Below are positions 54,868 through 63,721 of a DNA stretch of 64,000 nucleotides, one piece after another. Source of the stretch: Treponemataceae bacterium (GTDB taxonomy: Bacteria > Spirochaetota > Spirochaetia > Treponematales > Treponemataceae); NCBI GenBank assembly GCA_024402495.1, contig JAKSTR010000005.1, positions 1 through 64,000 of the forward strand, in the 5' to 3' direction. The notes under the pieces are model-generated. The model ran no database searches, was not told where the DNA came from, and worked only from the letters and a program-made list of their open reading frames with translations. Position 1 is the first letter of the stretch. Every line of letters starts with the position of its first letter. Both the position numbers and the translations under genes were made by a program.

Positions 54868-56244
54868 TTAAATTTCCTTTGCAAAAAATTTTTGATAAAG
54901 CATTTTCAATAAACAAAGACATTCATCAGCAACTATATAAAAGCATACTTGAACAAATCCAAAATACCAAAGAACATAATTCATATGAGTATGAATATAA
55001 GAATGAGATTTCCCCAAAACAAACCAAGATATACACGTTACATAAAATACAAAATACAAAATTACTTTTTGTAAATTCACTTTATCTTTAATGGAAGAAT
55101 TTATAAAAATAAGTATGGGAAGAATCGACAGGGGTATAAAAAACTTTCCAGAAAAACCTGCAATTATTTCTGTATAAAAATTATAATACATTCTTATTAC
55201 CGTTATAACCGAAGCTTCCAATGATTTTTTGTAAACTGGATGAAAATTCTCTGCTTTTCCACCAAGAGTCCTACGAAGCACATCATTTATATATATCAGT
55301 TTCAAACCTTCTATAATATTTCTGTTGCCTTTCATGTATGCATGGATAAGTAGAGCAATGGCAAAGCCTGCAACTGCAAAAAACCCCATAAAGAAAATAT
55401 GCTTTACAAGTGTTTTTGCTTTATCATTATCTTTTATGCAAATTGCATCAAACAAATCTGCTGTCAAAAAAGCAATCATTCCCATTAAAATTACAGAAAG
55501 ATATTCATAACCACAAAGCGATTTTATTAAAACAGAAACAAAAGCACCAAAGTAGCAAGCTATTGAAATCTTCTTGTTTCTTATGTTCATGGAACAAATC
55601 AGTCCAATCAGCATAGGAATAAACCAAGTAAATTCTACCCAATAAAGATTCCGTGCAAAATTCACTATCCACGGAGAAAGTAAAAATGTTACAAAAAAAC
55701 AAAAAGCTAAAAGTCTGTTATATTTTTTTGAAATAAGATAACAAATTAAAGACAGTACCAAAGCTGTTAATAACACACATATAGAATGTTTTCCAGGAAT
55801 TTTATAAATTGTTTGAAAAAATTTTCCTTGAAGACCATATTGAGAAATATAAAATGATGTTGCCTTGTTCACCCTGTCATAACGACCAAGGCCATAATAA
55901 CCAAGACTATAATTTCTTGTATCAACACCATCGTTTTTGGCATCTATCATATCTTGAACTAAACTTTCAGAATCGGACTGAAATGAATCATACATAATAT
56001 TTTTAGGATTAAACGAGTTTGTTGAAAAATTAAAAGTTAATAAAATTATCATCCATACTAGAACAAACAAGTCTTTTAAATTTCTTATGTTAAAATAATT
56101 CAGTTTAGAAAGTACAACAGTACTATCCAATAATAAAAAAAAGCATCCACAAAATAGAGCTACTTTTTTAGAGGCACAAGATAAATAAATCAATAAAAAT
56201 CCAATAACAGAAAACAATGAAACTAAAGTGATACTTTTTTTCAT
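54868..56244 (-). CDS. Polytopic membrane protein (GT-C-like)
   Basis: 458 residues with about 10-11 transmembrane helices. A large extracytoplasmic loop after the first three helices (about 85-145) holds NYSLGYYGLGRYDR, and a second loop lies near 310-345. The layout resembles lipid-linked GT-C glycosyltransferases or polymerases, but I do not see a decisive DxD. Its start overlaps the epimerase stop by 4 bases. Very AT-rich. Confidence 0.65.
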   Translation of the reverse strand: MKKSITLVSLFSVIGFLLIYLSCASKKVALFCGCFFLLLDSTVVLSKLNYFNIRNLKDLFVLVWMIILLTFNFSTNSFNPKNIMYDSFQSDSESLVQDMIDAKNDGVDTRNYSLGYYGLGRYDRVNKATSFYISQYGLQGKFFQTIYKIPGKHSICVLLTALVLSLICYLISKKYNRLLAFCFFVTFLLSPWIVNFARNLYWVEFTWFIPMLIGLICSMNIRNKKISIACYFGAFVSVLIKSLCGYEYLSVILMGMIAFLTADLFDAICIKDNDKAKTLVKHIFFMGFFAVAGFAIALLIHAYMKGNRNIIEGLKLIYINDVLRRTLGGKAENFHPVYKKSLEASVITVIRMYYNFYTEIIAGFSGKFFIPLSILPILIFINSSIKDKVNLQKVILYFVFYVTCISWFVLGKSHSYIHTHMNYVLWYFGFVQVCFYIVADECLCLLKMLYQKFFAKEI

Positions 56245-57161
56245 TTTTCACACTCCACAAAATTCTTTATATCTTTTTTCACAAATTCTTTATCAAATAA
56301 ATATCCGCTTTTTCCGCCTAGTTTTTCTGCATGAACCGATTTCAAGTCATAATCAAATGGAGTTTTTGAAAGTTCATTTTTAAACTCCTTATTTTCCAAA
56401 AACTCATAAAGTTCGCTTATAGAAATAGGCTCTGCTGTTATATTCAGTTTTGAAATTCCAAATTCCATAGCTTTCTGAATGTGATTCCAAAGATTTTTCA
56501 GATTATAAAACTGATATTTAGACCTTGAATCCGTGAAATTCAGTGCTGAAAAACCTACAGACTTAAAAAAAGATATAAGATTTTTATTTTCTTCATCCGT
56601 CAATTCTTTGCACTTATAAAATCCGTTTTCCTGTTTTTCATAAAAATTACAAAGATTTTTATTTTTATGAAAAAGTTCTTCAAACTTCTCGTATTTCAGA
56701 AGTTTCGGAATTATATGAATATAATCATAAATAAAGTTTTTTTTGAGATTTTTTCCGTAAAGAGCAGGAAGCCTCACAATCAGATGATTTGAAAAATTTT
56801 CCTCTATCCATTTTTCAAGATACAAGCGATTTTTGCCGTAAACAGTAAGTTCTCTTTCGCTTATTACCGTAGTTTCGTCGCCTTTGCAAATTTCACCATA
56901 AACGCTTACAGTTGAAATCAAAACAAGAGATTTCGGATTGATTTTTTTTATGTTTTCTATTGCATTCTCAATTTGCGCGAAATCTTTCTCTGGAAAATTA
57001 TTTGCTAGATACATTTCTGCACTGATTCCTGAATAAACAAGCAAGTCTGGATTTGTTCCAAAACTTTCTTCTATATTCTTGGAATTGTAAACAAAATCAA
57101 AATTTCCATTTTCATAAAGGTTTGAACCTACAAAACCTGTATAACCAACCAAACTTTTCAT
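56241..57161 (-). CDS. NAD-dependent epimerase-like protein
   Basis: 306 residues. SLVGYTGFVGSNL is the nucleotide-binding GxxGxxG; STVSVYG supplies the catalytic Ser and VYGKNRLYLEKW has Tyr with Arg in place of the usual Lys of YxxxK. I recall this NR form from a subgroup of extended SDRs in surface-glycan loci, but have not verified it. It probably reduces or epimerises a nucleotide sugar. It follows the GT gene by 7 bases. Confidence 0.8.
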   Translation of the reverse strand: MKSLVGYTGFVGSNLYENGNFDFVYNSKNIEESFGTNPDLLVYSGISAEMYLANNFPEKDFAQIENAIENIKKINPKSLVLISTVSVYGEICKGDETTVISERELTVYGKNRLYLEKWIEENFSNHLIVRLPALYGKNLKKNFIYDYIHIIPKLLKYEKFEELFHKNKNLCNFYEKQENGFYKCKELTDEENKNLISFFKSVGFSALNFTDSRSKYQFYNLKNLWNHIQKAMEFGISKLNITAEPISISELYEFLENKEFKNELSKTPFDYDLKSVHAEKLGGKSGYLFDKEFVKKDIKNFVECEK

Positions 57162-57168
57162 GATTTTC

Positions 57169-58104
57169 CTACTTCGTCAATTTTTCAATGCTCTCAAAAT
57201 TGTATTTTGTTCTTTTGAATACAAGATTTACAAGAATTTGCAGATACTTCAGAACAAAAGTCAAAATCATAAAAATAAAGAACATAGAAATGGACATAAA
57301 AAGAATTGTTGAAGTCCAGCCAGCAACTGGATTTTTTAGGAAATGATAAACAAGTGAATAAATTCCAACTGCAAGTGTAAAAAAAAGCATAACTGAAGTT
57401 ATAAAAAGAGAAATTCTATACCCAAAATCAGTAAAAATTATAAAAGAATCAGTTGCCAAAGACTTTCTATATTTTTTTTCATAGGAATCTTCCTTTTCTC
57501 TTAAATCAGTAATTGGTTCATAAATTATATTTTCAGTTCTTAAACCGCAATTCGCATAAACAGGTTTTCTGTAAGGCATAGTTCTATTCATTGAAGAAAT
57601 GCGATTTATTACACGACGGCTCAAAATCCTAAATCTTTCAGTCATCATTTTATAATTAAAATTGCTGAATTTATTGAATATATAATAGAAGAAACTTGAA
57701 GATACTCTTTGATTTTTTCTTGAACTTGCTGAAACTATGTCAAAACCTTCCAAAGATTTTCTGTAAACAGTCATAATTTCAGATTTTTCAAAATCCAATA
57801 ATGCTGAATCAAATTCAAAGACAAAATCCCCAATAGACAAATCAACTCCAGCAGTCATAGAAAGTTCCAATCCGTGAAAATAACTCATATTCAAAATTGA
57901 AATTGCCGGAGATTTGATTTCTTTGCTCAATTCTTTTATTTTTTGGACACTGTTATCACAAGAAAAATCATTCACACAAATTATTTCGGACTTTTCAAAA
58001 TTCTCTCCCAAAACAGCTGCAACATTTTTTACAAAATCAGTTATTTCTTTTTCTGAATTGTGAACATAAATTACCGCAGAAACAAAATTCTTTTCCTTAT
58101 TCAT
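57169..58104 (-). CDS. Family 2 glycosyltransferase with membrane tail
   Basis: 311 residues. The N-terminal GT-A domain (SAVIYVHNSEKEI; ICVNDFSCDNSV) is followed by two transmembrane helices (about 228-255 and 262-290), as in dolichol-phosphate-sugar synthase (GtrB/DPM-like) enzymes. The usual DxDLQDP block is changed to FEFDSALLDF, a deviation in the metal/phosphate region. It would load a sugar on undecaprenyl phosphate. It overlaps the upstream oxidoreductase gene by 8 bases. Confidence 0.8.
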   Translation of the reverse strand: MNKEKNFVSAVIYVHNSEKEITDFVKNVAAVLGENFEKSEIICVNDFSCDNSVQKIKELSKEIKSPAISILNMSYFHGLELSMTAGVDLSIGDFVFEFDSALLDFEKSEIMTVYRKSLEGFDIVSASSRKNQRVSSSFFYYIFNKFSNFNYKMMTERFRILSRRVINRISSMNRTMPYRKPVYANCGLRTENIIYEPITDLREKEDSYEKKYRKSLATDSFIIFTDFGYRISLFITSVMLFFTLAVGIYSLVYHFLKNPVAGWTSTILFMSISMFFIFMILTFVLKYLQILVNLVFKRTKYNFESIEKLTK

Positions 58105-59221
58105 TATCTAATACCTCATCCAAGTCATAAACAGTATTGATTTTTCCAGAAAGAACACTTACAAAAGTTGGACTTTTTGAATAAGTTCTGATTACAGTTG
58201 GACGAGAATCATCAATTTCAGAACTTTTCAAAATCGGTTTCATAGAAAAAAGCGAACTTTTATAAGAAAATTCGTACTCGTCTTTCAGATACTTTCTTGC
58301 AAGATTTGACATATAAGGGAAAGCTGTCTCAGGTTTTGCAATGCAGTCATTACAGTTTCCAAGTCTTTCAGGAGAACAAAAGCCATCGCTTCTTTTTTGG
58401 CATTCAAAGGTCGGTTCTGAATCAAAACTTGTTGTGTGAGGAGTAAAAGTAACGGAGGTTAAAGAATGCAATCCAGTTTTTCCGAACGGCATAATTGAAA
58501 AAAACGGACCGTCCATAACTGTAAACCCATATTTTTTAAGTTTTTCATTCACATCACACAAAATAATTTCACAAAGTTCATATTTAATTCCGAATTTTTC
58601 AAAATCAAGCATTTCAAGAATATGATTTGCAGAAGCATAAGTCGCATTCAATAAAAACGAAGTCTCATATTCTTTTCCGTCATTCATCACAACTTTGTAT
58701 AAATCAACAGCTTTTTCTATTTTTTGAATCTGAACACCGTATTGAATCTCTACATTTTTTAATTCAGAAATTTTTGAGAGAAAGTAATCTTTAAGAATCA
58801 TTGCATCATAAGTATACTCACGGGTTAAAAAAGCTCCGTCACACATGCCTTTCTTAAAGAATTTATCAGGATTAATTTCATCACAGAAAATATCAGCTGC
58901 TTTACAAAATTTCTCAAATTGTTCTCCGCTACTCCAGGAAAACAAACTCGAAGTTGCATATATTTTCTCAAAATCACGATTAATGCAAAAATCAAAATCT
59001 TTATTAAATCGTTCAAAATATCCAGCTGACTTCACAGCAGTAGAAACCGAACGCGGATAATGATAGCCCTGATGAACACGAGCCTGATTTATAAACGTAG
59101 CACGACGAAATGGTGTTAAATCACATTCTAAAACGAGTATTTTTTGATTTTTTGCGCCACAATGAAATGCAGAATACAGACCATATAAGCCTGCTCCGAT
59201 TATAATTTTATCATATTTCAT
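58097..59221 (-). CDS. FAD-dependent oxidoreductase
   Basis: 374 residues. IIIGAGLYGLYSAFHC is the FAD-binding GxGxxG and ILVLECD the second strand acid; the protein has the fold pattern of the D-amino-acid-oxidase (DAO) family. ARVHQGYHYPRS and a cysteine cluster (CNDC near residue 300) are notable. It is the first gene of the leftward glycan cluster; such oxidoreductases occur in surface-polysaccharide loci, but the substrate is unknown. No ribosome site is seen upstream. Confidence 0.8.
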   Translation of the reverse strand: MKYDKIIIGAGLYGLYSAFHCGAKNQKILVLECDLTPFRRATFINQARVHQGYHYPRSVSTAVKSAGYFERFNKDFDFCINRDFEKIYATSSLFSWSSGEQFEKFCKAADIFCDEINPDKFFKKGMCDGAFLTREYTYDAMILKDYFLSKISELKNVEIQYGVQIQKIEKAVDLYKVVMNDGKEYETSFLLNATYASANHILEMLDFEKFGIKYELCEIILCDVNEKLKKYGFTVMDGPFFSIMPFGKTGLHSLTSVTFTPHTTSFDSEPTFECQKRSDGFCSPERLGNCNDCIAKPETAFPYMSNLARKYLKDEYEFSYKSSLFSMKPILKSSEIDDSRPTVIRTYSKSPTFVSVLSGKINTVYDLDEVLDNE

Positions 59222-59256
59222 AAAACTACGAGGTTAAATTTATAAAAAAAGGCTTT

Positions 59257-59277
59257 TTGACATTTACTAGATGTCAA
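59257..59277. promoter_or_regulatory. Inverted repeat near glycan operon start
   Basis: TTGACAT and ATGTCAA with a 7-base spacer. It resembles the longer inverted repeat at 59296-59330 in its GACA/TGTC core and could be a second binding site for the XRE protein. Confidence 0.55.
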
Positions 59278-59295
59278 TTAAAATTATCATACCAT

Positions 59296-59330
59296 ATACA
59301 TTTTGACAAGCACAAGGTGTCAAAATGTAT
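59296..59330. promoter_or_regulatory. Perfect inverted repeat over XRE gene start
   Basis: Arms ATACATTTTGACA and TGTCAAAATGTAT pair in all 13 positions around a 9-base spacer. The right arm contains the ATG at 59325, and the spacer holds AAGG, the ribosome site. Minus-strand promoter elements for the glycan operon (TTGACA-17-TGTATA) overlap it. Confidence 0.75.
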
Positions 59331-59597
59331 AAAAACAAAGTTTTTATCAATGGAAAAGAACGAAATAATATTGCAGGCTTAAATATAGAAAAACTGAGAA
59401 AAACAAAAGACTGGTCTCAAAATGATTTGGCAATAGCATTACAAAACCATGGAATTGATGTTCATAAAAACGCAGTACAAGAAATGGAAGCCGGTAAACG
59501 ATTTATTACTGATATAGAATTAAAAACACTGGCAAAAATCTTTAACACTTTAATTGATGATTTAGTTTCTCTTCCAGAAGATAAATACAGCAAATAA
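59325..59597 (+). CDS. XRE-family regulator
   Basis: 90 residues. The helix-turn-helix is LRKTKDWSQNDLAIALQNHG, followed by VHKNAVQEMEAGKR, the standard XRE (Cro/C1) layout. It is divergent from the glycan operon and begins inside a palindrome, so autoregulation and control of the operon are likely. The gene stands alone and ends near the 22-bp repeat array. Confidence 0.88.
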   Translation: MYKNKVFINGKERNNIAGLNIEKLRKTKDWSQNDLAIALQNHGIDVHKNAVQEMEAGKRFITDIELKTLAKIFNTLIDDLVSLPEDKYSK

Positions 59598-59602
59598 AAC
59601 AC

Positions 59603-60012
59603 ACTTTCTCTCAAGACTTGGAATATTTTGCCACAAGGCTTAAGAGATTTTCTCTTAAGCCTTAGGATATTTTGCCGCAAGGCTTAAGGTTCTTTCTCTC
59701 AAACTTTAGGATATTTTGCCCCAAGGCTTAAGATATTTTCTCTTAAACCTTAAGATATTTTGCCTCAAGGCTTAAGATACTTTCTCTTAAGGCTTAAGAT
59801 ATTTTATCTCAAGCTTTGAAATATTTTGCCGCAAGCCTTAAGGTACTTTCTCTCAAGCCTTGGGATATTTTACCTCAAGGCTTAAGATACTTTCTCTCAA
59901 GACTTAGGATATTTTGCCGCAAGGCTTGGGATATTTTATCTCAAGCCTTAGGATATTTTGCCGCAAGGCTTGGGATATTTTTCCTCAAGCTTAAGATACT
60001 TTCTATTAAGCT
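59603..60012. repeat. Tandem array of 22-bp repeats
   Basis: About 18 degenerate units with a strict 22-base spacing; starts include 59604, 59648, 59692, 59736, 59780, 59802, 59824, 59846, 59868, 59890, 59912, 59934, 59956. Two unit types alternate in part, TTTCTCTCAAGCCTTAGGATA-like and TTTTGCCGCAAGGCTTAAGAT-like, whose cores AAGCCTT and AAGGCTT are complementary; for example 59654-59663 pairs perfectly with 59679-59688. No coding function is visible. Confidence 0.9.
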
Positions 60013-60054
60013 GTGACTTTGCCGTTTTTGAGGATTGCAGTAAACGCCAAACAA

Positions 60055-60090
60055 AAAGCCCGAAAGCTTTTTATACTTTCGGGCTTTGTT
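60055..60090 (-). terminator. Terminator after SPOR protein
   Basis: A perfect 12-base-pair stem AAAGCCCGAAAG/CTTTCGGGCTTT with a 9-base loop; on the minus strand TTTTTG follows. Confidence 0.88.
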
Positions 60091-60132
60091 TTGTACCAAA
60101 TATTTTTACACTTTCAATCTGTTAAAACAAAA

Positions 60133-61380
60133 CTATTTTTTGCTTTTTACAAAGGCATCTTTATAGCCGTCTTTTCTGAACTTGTTCAAAACTGCGGTAT
60201 ATTCATCTGCCGAAAGCGAACCAATCAAAAGTTCATAGGCATTAGATGTAATTTCCGAAGCCTTAATGCTGATTGGGTATTTTTTCTCGTATTTTTTAAC
60301 AACTGCACTCAAGTTGCTCATGTCTCTAAATACGCCAAGTTGAACATAATATTTGCCGCTTTCGTACTGGTTAATCAAATACTGCGGATACGGCATTGCA
60401 GAATAATTGTGAACAGGACCTGTAACTGCCGGTGCCTGAGCAGCAGTTTTTTCCGGCTGAACATTTGCAGCAGGCTGCTGGGTGTTTGTCTTGGTTTCTG
60501 CCGGAACAGACACTTCATTCTGGCTTGGGTACTGGGCAATTGTAACATTAACCTGCGGCGGCAACTGCTGTGCAACCTGTTCCTGCGGAATGTAAGCGCT
60601 TGCACAAGGATTTGGACAGCGGCAGTATGCACCGCAAGTACAGTAACCTGAACAAACCGGATTCTGGCAAGTGCTGTAGCTTGGTGCTGGCGGCAATTTA
60701 GAATAATCGTAAACAGATTCTGCTTTTTTAACAGGAACTTCTGCCGGAACAGGTGCTTCTAAAGCCGGTGTATTCGGTACTTCGGTTTTTGCAACTTCAA
60801 CCGGCGCATTATTTTCCGGCTGAACATTTACCGGAACCGGATTTGCAGCAGCAACAGGAACATCCTTATACTGTTCTTCAACCTGCGGAACATTTGCAGC
60901 CGGTACATTTTCAGCTGCGTAAACCGGCGCTACATAATCAGCAGGTTTGCGTTCTTCGGTATAAACCAAATCATTTTTAAGGGCAGCACCAGCATTTGTA
61001 TCCGGGTCTGCAACAGTAGCTTTTACACCGTCTGTAAGCGGTTTTTCTACAACATAATCGTTTTTGCGGCTAATGCGCACAACAGTATCATAACCGCCGG
61101 CAATTTCCAAATCGTCAGCAACAGAAGGCGACAAAAGAATTAAAACGCCAGCCAAATCTGTTGAACCGGTAATTACAACATTTGAAGTTTTTCCGTTGAC
61201 GGTATTATAAACTTCTACAATTTCACCCTTGGCAAAAACCCTGCTCTGCGCATAACGACCGCCAGTAGGAAAACTGTCGGCTGTTCCAACTGCGGCACGA
61301 CCTTCCCATGCAACAGACGACGCTGCTGAAAGCATGGCAACAGCAGCAATCAATAATAATCCACTACAAAAACGTTTCAT
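60133..61380 (-). CDS. RlpA-like SPOR-domain envelope protein
   Basis: 415 residues with a signal peptide (1-25, ending VAW). Residues 25-110 form a degenerate double-psi barrel like RlpA (FPTGGRYAQSRVFAKGEIVEV; VYNTVNGKTSNVVITG); then a long Pro/Ala/Val-rich spacer, an unusual cluster of seven cysteines (CQNPVCSGYCTCGAYCRC plus CPNPC overlap), and a C-terminal SPOR domain (about 340-412, YYVQLGVFRDMSNLSAVVKK) that binds denuded peptidoglycan at division sites. The catalytic Asp of RlpA transglycosylases is not evident. GAGAGG precedes the ATG. Confidence 0.83.
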   Translation of the reverse strand: MKRFCSGLLLIAAVAMLSAASSVAWEGRAAVGTADSFPTGGRYAQSRVFAKGEIVEVYNTVNGKTSNVVITGSTDLAGVLILLSPSVADDLEIAGGYDTVVRISRKNDYVVEKPLTDGVKATVADPDTNAGAALKNDLVYTEERKPADYVAPVYAAENVPAANVPQVEEQYKDVPVAAANPVPVNVQPENNAPVEVAKTEVPNTPALEAPVPAEVPVKKAESVYDYSKLPPAPSYSTCQNPVCSGYCTCGAYCRCPNPCASAYIPQEQVAQQLPPQVNVTIAQYPSQNEVSVPAETKTNTQQPAANVQPEKTAAQAPAVTGPVHNYSAMPYPQYLINQYESGKYYVQLGVFRDMSNLSAVVKKYEKKYPISIKASEITSNAYELLIGSLSADEYTAVLNKFRKDGYKDAFVKSKK

Positions 61381-61428
61381 TTATTCCTCTCTTGTCGGTT
61401 GTTTACTTGTTTGTAAAACATTTTAATA

Positions 61429-61971
61429 TTAGCGCTGCAACCCCAAAAACTTTTGGCTGCCCGCGCCGGATAAATTTTTCAAGTTATCTGTAATTTCTGC
61501 AACCAGCCTGTGCGAAAAATTTTTCATCGCCTTATTCGCATCGCGGCTTGCAAAAATCTGCGCAAAAGTCTGGCTGTCAACCGAACCTTTTACGCTGTTC
61601 GTTACAAAACTTGCGTCCATAAGTTCCCAGTTAAGGCTAATATCTTCCGCAGGCGAAAAACCGCTTTGTTTCTGGTTGCTTTTATAAACCAATTCAACGC
61701 TTACAATATAAGCCACATTACTTTGAACGGCATCGCTAAGTCTTGCCGTATATAAATCTTTATCTCCGTTAGTAGTTACAATCGGCTCGTTAGAAATTAT
61801 AAAGCCCTGGTCAAAAAACGCATCCATTATGGCGCTTTCCATCCGGCTTGTAGTATCGCGCACTTTCAACGAAACTTCGTCGTTCTGGCTAAGGATAAGC
61901 GCAAAAGACTGGCAGAAAGCACCAGCAGAAACGAATAAAAGCGTTAAAAAAATGATAAAGCGTTTTTTCAT
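61429..61971 (-). CDS. Secreted hypothetical protein
   Basis: 180 residues with a signal peptide (1-20, ending AFCQ). The mature part has alternating strands and helices (FALILSQNDEVSL; YIVSVELVYKSN; FAQIFASRDANKAMKNF) reminiscent of small periplasmic domains such as LPP20/CsgG-like proteins, but the family is not secure. GAGG precedes the ATG. It lies just upstream of the SPOR gene and probably shares its operon. Confidence 0.65.
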   Translation of the reverse strand: MKKRFIIFLTLLFVSAGAFCQSFALILSQNDEVSLKVRDTTSRMESAIMDAFFDQGFIISNEPIVTTNGDKDLYTARLSDAVQSNVAYIVSVELVYKSNQKQSGFSPAEDISLNWELMDASFVTNSVKGSVDSQTFAQIFASRDANKAMKNFSHRLVAEITDNLKNLSGAGSQKFLGLQR

Positions 61972-62160
61972 AGACTAGCCTCTTGGTAATTTTCGGCAAA
62001 AAAACAAAATTTGAACATATTTTTATAATCAGCCAATAAAGTTCCGATAGTTAAATAAAGAAGAAAATTGAAAAAACTGCACCGCGGTTAAAGCAGAACA
62101 AAAGCGCCGGTGCAAAAACAGAAATAAACAATTTTTCTTTGCCGTTGTGCTAAAATTGCT

Positions 62161-62166
62161 ATAATA
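62161..62166 (+). promoter_or_regulatory. Extended -10 promoter of epimerase gene
   Basis: TGCTATAAT: a consensus -10 preceded by TGn, with only a weak -35 (TTTGCC, 62139-62144). Leader about 52 bases. Confidence 0.55.
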
Positions 62167-62224
62167 ATGGAAGAAAATTGAAAAAATTCACTGTTTTTCA
62201 ATTTTAAACGAGGTTTTAAGCAAA

Positions 62225-63721
62225 ATGTCACTAAAAAATGACGTACACGTTTACATAATTGGTGCTGGGTTTGCCGGGCAGATGATTGCCGACGAACTTG
62301 AAAACAAAAAAATTTTTGGCAGAGTAACCGCTTTTTTGGACGACAATCCGCTTTTAATCGGCAAACAAATTAAAGGCATACCAATTTACGGTCCAATCAG
62401 CATGGTAGAAGTTCTGCACCCAAACGTGCAGGACGAAGCTATTATTGCAATACCAAGCGCCACAAACGAACGAATAAAAGAAATTTACGACCTTTTAAGC
62501 AAAGCCGGATTCAGCAAAATAAAAATCCTGCCAAGCGTTTCGCAAATTGTAGACGGCAAGGCGCACCTTGTACAAACACGTCAGGTTGACCCGCAAGACC
62601 TTTTAGGCAGAACCCCGATAAAAATTTCGCTTAAAGAATCACTGGCTTATTTGCGCGGCAAACGCGTTTTCATTACAGGTGCAGGCGGTTCCATCGGTTC
62701 GGAACTGGCACGGCAGCTTTTAAGCGGCGGCGCAGAACGCATTTATCTTTTTGGTCACGGAGAAAACTCCATTGTAGCCATTTACCGGGAACTTTGTGTA
62801 CTCCAGAGAGAAGGCGTCGGTGAAAAAGCAAGTATTGTCCCGATTATCGGAGACATGAAAGACCGTGACTATGTAGATTACATCATAAAGCAGACCAAAT
62901 GCGACGTAATTTTCCATTGTGCCGCCTATAAGCATGTAGACATGATGGAAGCAAATCCAGTAGCCGTAATTGAAAACAACGTATTCGGTACTCAAAATCT
63001 TCTGGATGCCGCATTAAAACATAATGTTTCGCGTTTTGTCCTCATTTCTACGGACAAGGCAGTAAGTCCTGTATGTACATACGGTTTTTCAAAAATGCTC
63101 TGCGAAAAACTATTGCTGGATTACGCCCAGAAAGCAAAGGAACGGAAAAGCGGACAGGCATTTATGTTTGTGCGTTTCGGAAACGTTCTGGGCAGCCGCG
63201 GTTCAATTCTGCCGCTTTTTATGGAACAGATAAAAACCGGCGGTCCTGTAACCGTAACCAGCCCCGAAATGCAGCGCTATTTTATGACCATTCCCGAAGC
63301 CTGTTCGTTAGTTCTGCAAACCGGCGGCGTAGGCAAAAACGGAATTTCGTACCTTTTGGACATGGGCGAACCTATAAAAATCGTAGATATTGCAGAACAA
63401 ATCATACGTTTTTCGGGCTATGAACCGAACAAAGACATTAAAATCAAGTTTATCGGCCCGCGCAAAGGCGAACGGCTGGACGAACCGCTGTGGATACCGG
63501 AAGAAAATCCGAGGGAAACGGACTATACGAAAATTTTGCAGATAACTTCCCTTGCGTATACAAGCCAGCGTTTGCAAGATATCCTTCAAAAATTGCAGCC
63601 GGTCTGCTTTTTAGACCAGACACAAAGCGAACTTTACCGCAACAAAGAATATTTAAAAGAAGTTTTAATGGAAGAAGTTCCTTCACTAAAGGAGTTTTAC
63701 AATGAGTCAGGAAAAAATTAA
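62225..63721 (+). CDS. CapD/PglF-like nucleotide-sugar dehydratase
   Basis: 498 residues. The first 140 residues are a CoA-binding-like Rossmann domain (VYIIGAGFAGQMIADEL), and no N-terminal membrane helices are present, unlike PglF or WbpM. The catalytic domain has FITGAGGSIGSELARQL, FHCAAYKHVDMME, STDKAVSP and YGFSK. Related enzymes remove water from UDP-GlcNAc (4,6-dehydratase or 5-epimerase types) for surface glycans. The gene overlaps the following aminotransferase gene by 20 bases, the usual partner in making amino-deoxy sugars. Confidence 0.9.
   Translation: MSLKNDVHVYIIGAGFAGQMIADELENKKIFGRVTAFLDDNPLLIGKQIKGIPIYGPISMVEVLHPNVQDEAIIAIPSATNERIKEIYDLLSKAGFSKIKILPSVSQIVDGKAHLVQTRQVDPQDLLGRTPIKISLKESLAYLRGKRVFITGAGGSIGSELARQLLSGGAERIYLFGHGENSIVAIYRELCVLQREGVGEKASIVPIIGDMKDRDYVDYIIKQTKCDVIFHCAAYKHVDMMEANPVAVIENNVFGTQNLLDAALKHNVSRFVLISTDKAVSPVCTYGFSKMLCEKLLLDYAQKAKERKSGQAFMFVRFGNVLGSRGSILPLFMEQIKTGGPVTVTSPEMQRYFMTIPEACSLVLQTGGVGKNGISYLLDMGEPIKIVDIAEQIIRFSGYEPNKDIKIKFIGPRKGERLDEPLWIPEENPRETDYTKILQITSLAYTSQRLQDILQKLQPVCFLDQTQSELYRNKEYLKEVLMEEVPSLKEFYNESGKN

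Noticed and set aside
59603-60012. CRISPR array
   Set aside because: Units follow each other every 22 bases without unique spacers, and no cas genes are present.
59816-60016. Protein made from the repeat array
   Set aside because: The 66-codon frame is a by-product of the 22-base repeats, lacks a ribosome site and is open only by chance.
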